Source: Myrmaecium sp. VS I D KN 1 (Eukaryota > Ascomycota > Dothideomycetes > Valsariales > Valsariaceae). From it: a stretch of DNA of 56,473 nucleotides. The stretch covers positions 1 to 56,473 of the forward strand of contig JADQAV010000071.1 of the NCBI GenBank assembly GCA_019775845.1. Direction: 5' to 3'. Position 1 is the first letter of the stretch, and each line of letters begins with the position of its first letter. The position numbers and the translations under genes were made by a program. The notes under the pieces are model-generated. The model had not been told where the DNA came from. It was given only the letters and a program-made list of their open reading frames with translations, and made no database searches. This document shows positions 53,996 through 56,473 of this stretch, in pieces.

Positions 53996-54090
53996 CTCCT
54001 GTGCCCAGCAAGCAGGCAAGCAGGCAAGCGAGCGAGGCGGGCGGGCAAACACGCAAGCAAGCAGGCAGGCACGCAAGCAAGCAAGGGCAC
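53996..54090. repeat. Degenerate (GCAR/GCGR)n tetramer array
   Basis: About 95 bp consist of GCAA, GCAG, GCGA and GCGG tetramers in mixed order. On the other strand this is a (CYYG)n array, the same kind of structure as the larger array at 15087-15775. It lies about 220 bp upstream of the CDF start codon. Confidence 0.85.
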
Positions 54091-54835
54091 TGCTGCATCT
54101 GTCCAGTCCGGGACGGGCGGGTGATGACGTCGATGGCCCGATTTTGGCAGACCCTGAGCCGTACCCGGCATCCGTTTCCGTCTCCGTCTCTACATCCATC
54201 GCTCGCAGGCCGCCGTAGCTGTTGCTGCCGTCCAGCATATCCGTTCTTTTACGAGGAGCATCTCTCCGCCAATTCCACCAGATATCCAATGCTGTGTCAC
54301 TGCTACATGGGCTCTGCGTTGAGCCTCATGGCTCTTACACAGCTCCACGTCCTCACGTGAGCTCGTGACATCGCTTCACCGCTCAGCCTTCACTTATACA
54401 TAGGGAGCCTCGTCAAGCTGTCTTCTCTGACATGAGCTCACGAACTCAGCGAAGATCACTGTCATGAATCCGATTGGATCGCTCGACTTTCTCCTTCCTA
54501 GCCTCCAAGCCCTCGCGGGCGTCTGAAGCATTTCCTGAGACCAGCAAGGCTGTCAATGGTCTTCTTTTTCTTTCTCTCTTCTCCCCTTACTTTTTCGCGC
54601 TTTCTTCTGTCCGCCTGTCGGTGGGTGGGAGAAACGCCTTGGAAGGGTGGGGCGCACGAGGACGGGAGAAGGAAGATATTTGGAATGTTTCGGGAAGCAA
54701 GAAATTGCTATCTTGATTTTGGGGAAACGAGCAAGCATGAAAACCTACGCGAGCTGCAAAGCTATACGCAAGTTACCATGAAGGCTACGAGCCAGTTAAA
54801 CAATAAGAAGCAAGGAAAAGAAAGAGAGCCAAGAT

Positions 54836-54880
54836 GTAGTAGTGGAAGTAGTAGTGGAAGTAGTAGTGGTAGTAGTAGCA
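54836..54880. repeat. (AGT)n / AGTAGTGGA imperfect repeat
   Basis: An imperfect trinucleotide tract with a 12-bp higher-order unit containing AGTAGTAGTGGA. Confidence 0.85.
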
Positions 54881-55430
54881 ACTAAGAAAGAAAAGCTAGC
54901 CTCATCGGCAACAACAAAGTTATCTCCTCTAAGAGGAGGGAAAAGGGGGGTATCTCCAATCCATTCCCATCACCGTATAAGAGAAGAAGCAAAGGGAAAG
55001 AAGAAAGAAAAAAACTCCATCTTTCGCTAAACACCGGAAGAGCGTTTCCAGACGCGAGAGTCACGCGCAGATCGGCAGAAGGACGCAGACACGCTTTCAG
55101 ACCCCTTTTCTCTTTTTTACGAATTTCCCTTCTTTCCCCCGTTCCCACAAGAGAACAAAGCGTGCCGTGCCGTTGTGTTCCTTACCAGGGGAAGAGGAAA
55201 AAGAGAGAGAAAGAAAAGAAAAGAAAAGTGAAAAGGAAAAAAGCCTTCGAGGGTAGTTTTCTTTGTCGGTGTGAAAGAAACAAGGAGCTAGCCAGGTTGC
55301 ATGCAATCGGCGCAAGGGAAGGGTCCTTAGGAAACGACTCTTCGTTGTCGAACGAAGAGGGAAGAAAAGAAGAGTAAAGGGTTTCTGAACATCACTCCGT
55401 GAAAAGAACATAAAAAAGGGGTGTTGTTGC

Positions 55431-55453
55431 GGGGGGGGGGTGGGGGGGGGGGG
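55431..55453. repeat. G10-T-G12 tract
   Basis: Two long G-runs separated by one T lie on the plus strand, so C-runs lie on the strand of the flanking genes. The tract can form G-quadruplexes and is a likely site of sequencing length error. Confidence 0.9.
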
Positions 55454-55831
55454 TAATCGGTGTTGGTGTGTGTTCACTAAGGGGGGTTTCAACTAAAACA
55501 AGAAGTACAAAGAAGGAAGGGGAAAGAGGTATCTCGAGAATCGAAAAGTGATGGTGTTGTGGTCATCAGCTCATGATAAAGAAAAAATAGAATCAATCAC
55601 CCTCCTCGAATTGGTCTTCCTTTTGAATTCCCGCAGAGAGAACATCGCTCCAAGCCAGATTTGATCGAAAATCGTTGAAGATTTGCTGGTGATTTCGTCC
55701 CCCCAGGGAAGGAAGATGGAATTGAAAAGGATGTTACCGCGACAGCGGCAGTTTGGGTCGAAGGAGAGGTATCAACATGGTCGTAAAGAAAAATGGTTAA
55801 GGCGAGTTACAGGTGAACTCGGTTTGGTGCT

Positions 55832-56239
55832 TTACAGCATGAGAAGACCAGCTCCAGCGACGAGGGCTGCGACGTAGTAGTTGACGTTGGTCATCGCAGC
55901 GGCGCCCTCGTAGATGGGCGAAGCGGTGGGCGTGTGAGAGACAATGCCGGTTCCGGTCGCGGTACGGGCAGCACCGGTGCCGTAGGCGCTGCTGGTCGAG
56001 TTGCCGGTGACGAGGGGAACCAGAGTGCTGTAGACAGCGCTAGTCGCAACAGCCGCAGAGGAAACGGCCTCCGCAACAACGGAGGTGGGGGCGACGCCGG
56101 TGGAGGTCTCGGTAACGACGTAGAAGACGGTACGCGTGGTAGTCGAGGTCGACAGGGACGCTTCACCGTACGCTTCCTGGGCGAAGGCCAGAGGAAGGAG
56201 GGCGAGGAGGAAGAACAGGAGGTTCTTGAAGGACTGCAT
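55832..56239 (-). CDS. Small secreted GPI-anchored serine/threonine-rich protein
   Basis: A single exon of 135 residues starts at ATG 56239; the open frame continues upstream only to a non-ATG codon. The start MQSFKNLLFFLLALLPLAFA is a clear signal peptide, with cleavage likely after AFA before QEAYGEA. The mature part is rich in Ser, Thr, Ala and Val (TRTVFYVVTETSTG), has an N-x-S/T site, and ends in a spacer and hydrophobic tail (NYYVAALVAGAGLLML) that serves as a GPI-attachment signal; the attachment site is probably among the small residues of YEGAAAMTN. It is likely an O-mannosylated cell-wall or plasma-membrane surface protein. No enzymatic domain is seen and I recognise no named family. 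Confidence 0.8.
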   Translation of the reverse strand: MQSFKNLLFFLLALLPLAFAQEAYGEASLSTSTTTRTVFYVVTETSTGVAPTSVVAEAVSSAAVATSAVYSTLVPLVTGNSTSSAYGTGAARTATGTGIVSHTPTASPIYEGAAAMTNVNYYVAALVAGAGLLML

Positions 56240-56473
56240 TGTGACAGTGATTGGTAGTCTTGTCCGTGCGGTGGGAACGGGAAGCGATGCGACTGCGATT
56301 GACGGAAGGTGAAGAGCTGACTCGGACGTCGAGAGTTGAGGTTGCTTGCGCGATAGCTTGTTTGTTATGGCGACAAGTGATGTGACGACGGTGAAAAGGC
56401 CGACTGGAGCGAGTGTGATAGTTGCGCGAAAAGAATGTGGTGTGCTAAGCACTGCTGCAAAGGATGCTAAATG
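56240..56473. promoter_or_regulatory. Leader and proximal promoter of the GPI-protein gene (partial)
   Basis: Sequence upstream of the minus-strand ATG at 56239, running to the window edge. It is open in the coding frame but lacks an ATG; no site is recognised. Confidence 0.4.

Larger units (their letters stand above)
53776..55831. other. 2-kb repeat-rich spacer
   Basis: Contains the CDF promoter and the 3' flank of the GPI-protein gene, with three simple-sequence tracts annotated separately and purine-rich sequence from about 54880 to 55520. No gene is supported; frames here are low complexity. Confidence 0.45.

Noticed and set aside
56240-56452. Upstream extension of the GPI-protein frame
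   Set aside because: No ATG heads it, and it would bury the obvious signal peptide inside the protein.

Overview
The window is nuclear DNA from a filamentous ascomycete (Pezizomycotina). The evidence is GC-rich coding sequence, short introns of about 44-165 nt with GTRNGT-like donors, CTAAC/CTGAC branch sites and YAG acceptors, a single dispersed 5S rRNA gene instead of a tandem array, and fungal-type proteins such as a fungal GT31/DUF604 glycosyltransferase, a GPI-anchored lysophospholipase and an AIM9-like kinase-fold protein. I cannot fix the class or genus from sequence alone.

Layout. 0-9 kb: the last exon of the proteasome lid subunit RPN7, alanine aminotransferase (three exons), an unrecognised acidic protein, a possible hidden small three-exon gene, and an AIM9-like mitochondrial protein. 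9-16 kb: gene-poor, with a 5S rRNA gene, one GT31 glycosyltransferase, and a roughly 690-bp degenerate C/T-rich array holding three TAAGTACTTA-like palindromes. 16-20 kb: an accessory-looking patch with a short-chain dehydrogenase, a fragment resembling the end of an MFS drug-efflux pump, and a medium-chain (ToxD-like) dehydrogenase. 20-25.4 kb: a PAP2 lipid phosphatase divergent from Mediator MED7, then a KpsF/GutQ-like sugar-phosphate isomerase. 26-32 kb: a Saf4/CCDC130-type splicing factor divergent from a secreted phospholipase B. 32.6-53.8 kb: a conserved housekeeping block with DPH2, a large F-box/LRR/zinc-binding protein, HBS1, a MINDY deubiquitinase, TRM6, ARP2/3 subunit 3, RFC3 and a Mn-type cation diffusion facilitator. 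53.8-56.5 kb: a repeat-rich spacer and a small GPI-anchored cell-surface protein.

How the genes relate. Several encode parts of translation and protein quality control: DPH2 (diphthamide on eEF2), HBS1 (ribosome rescue), TRM6 (tRNA m1A58), RPN7, the F-box protein and the MINDY deubiquitinase. They are separate transcription units on both strands, so this is not an operon or an obvious metabolic cluster. All exon models were built by hand, joining splice sites so that the reading phase is kept; most recover full-length family members with catalytic motifs intact. I found no convincing new multi-gene system. The most unusual items are the C/T-rich array with its palindromes, the decayed SDR/MFS/MDR patch, the hidden small gene, and the HBS1 gene structure (21-nt microexon, weak donor just before the GTPase domain).
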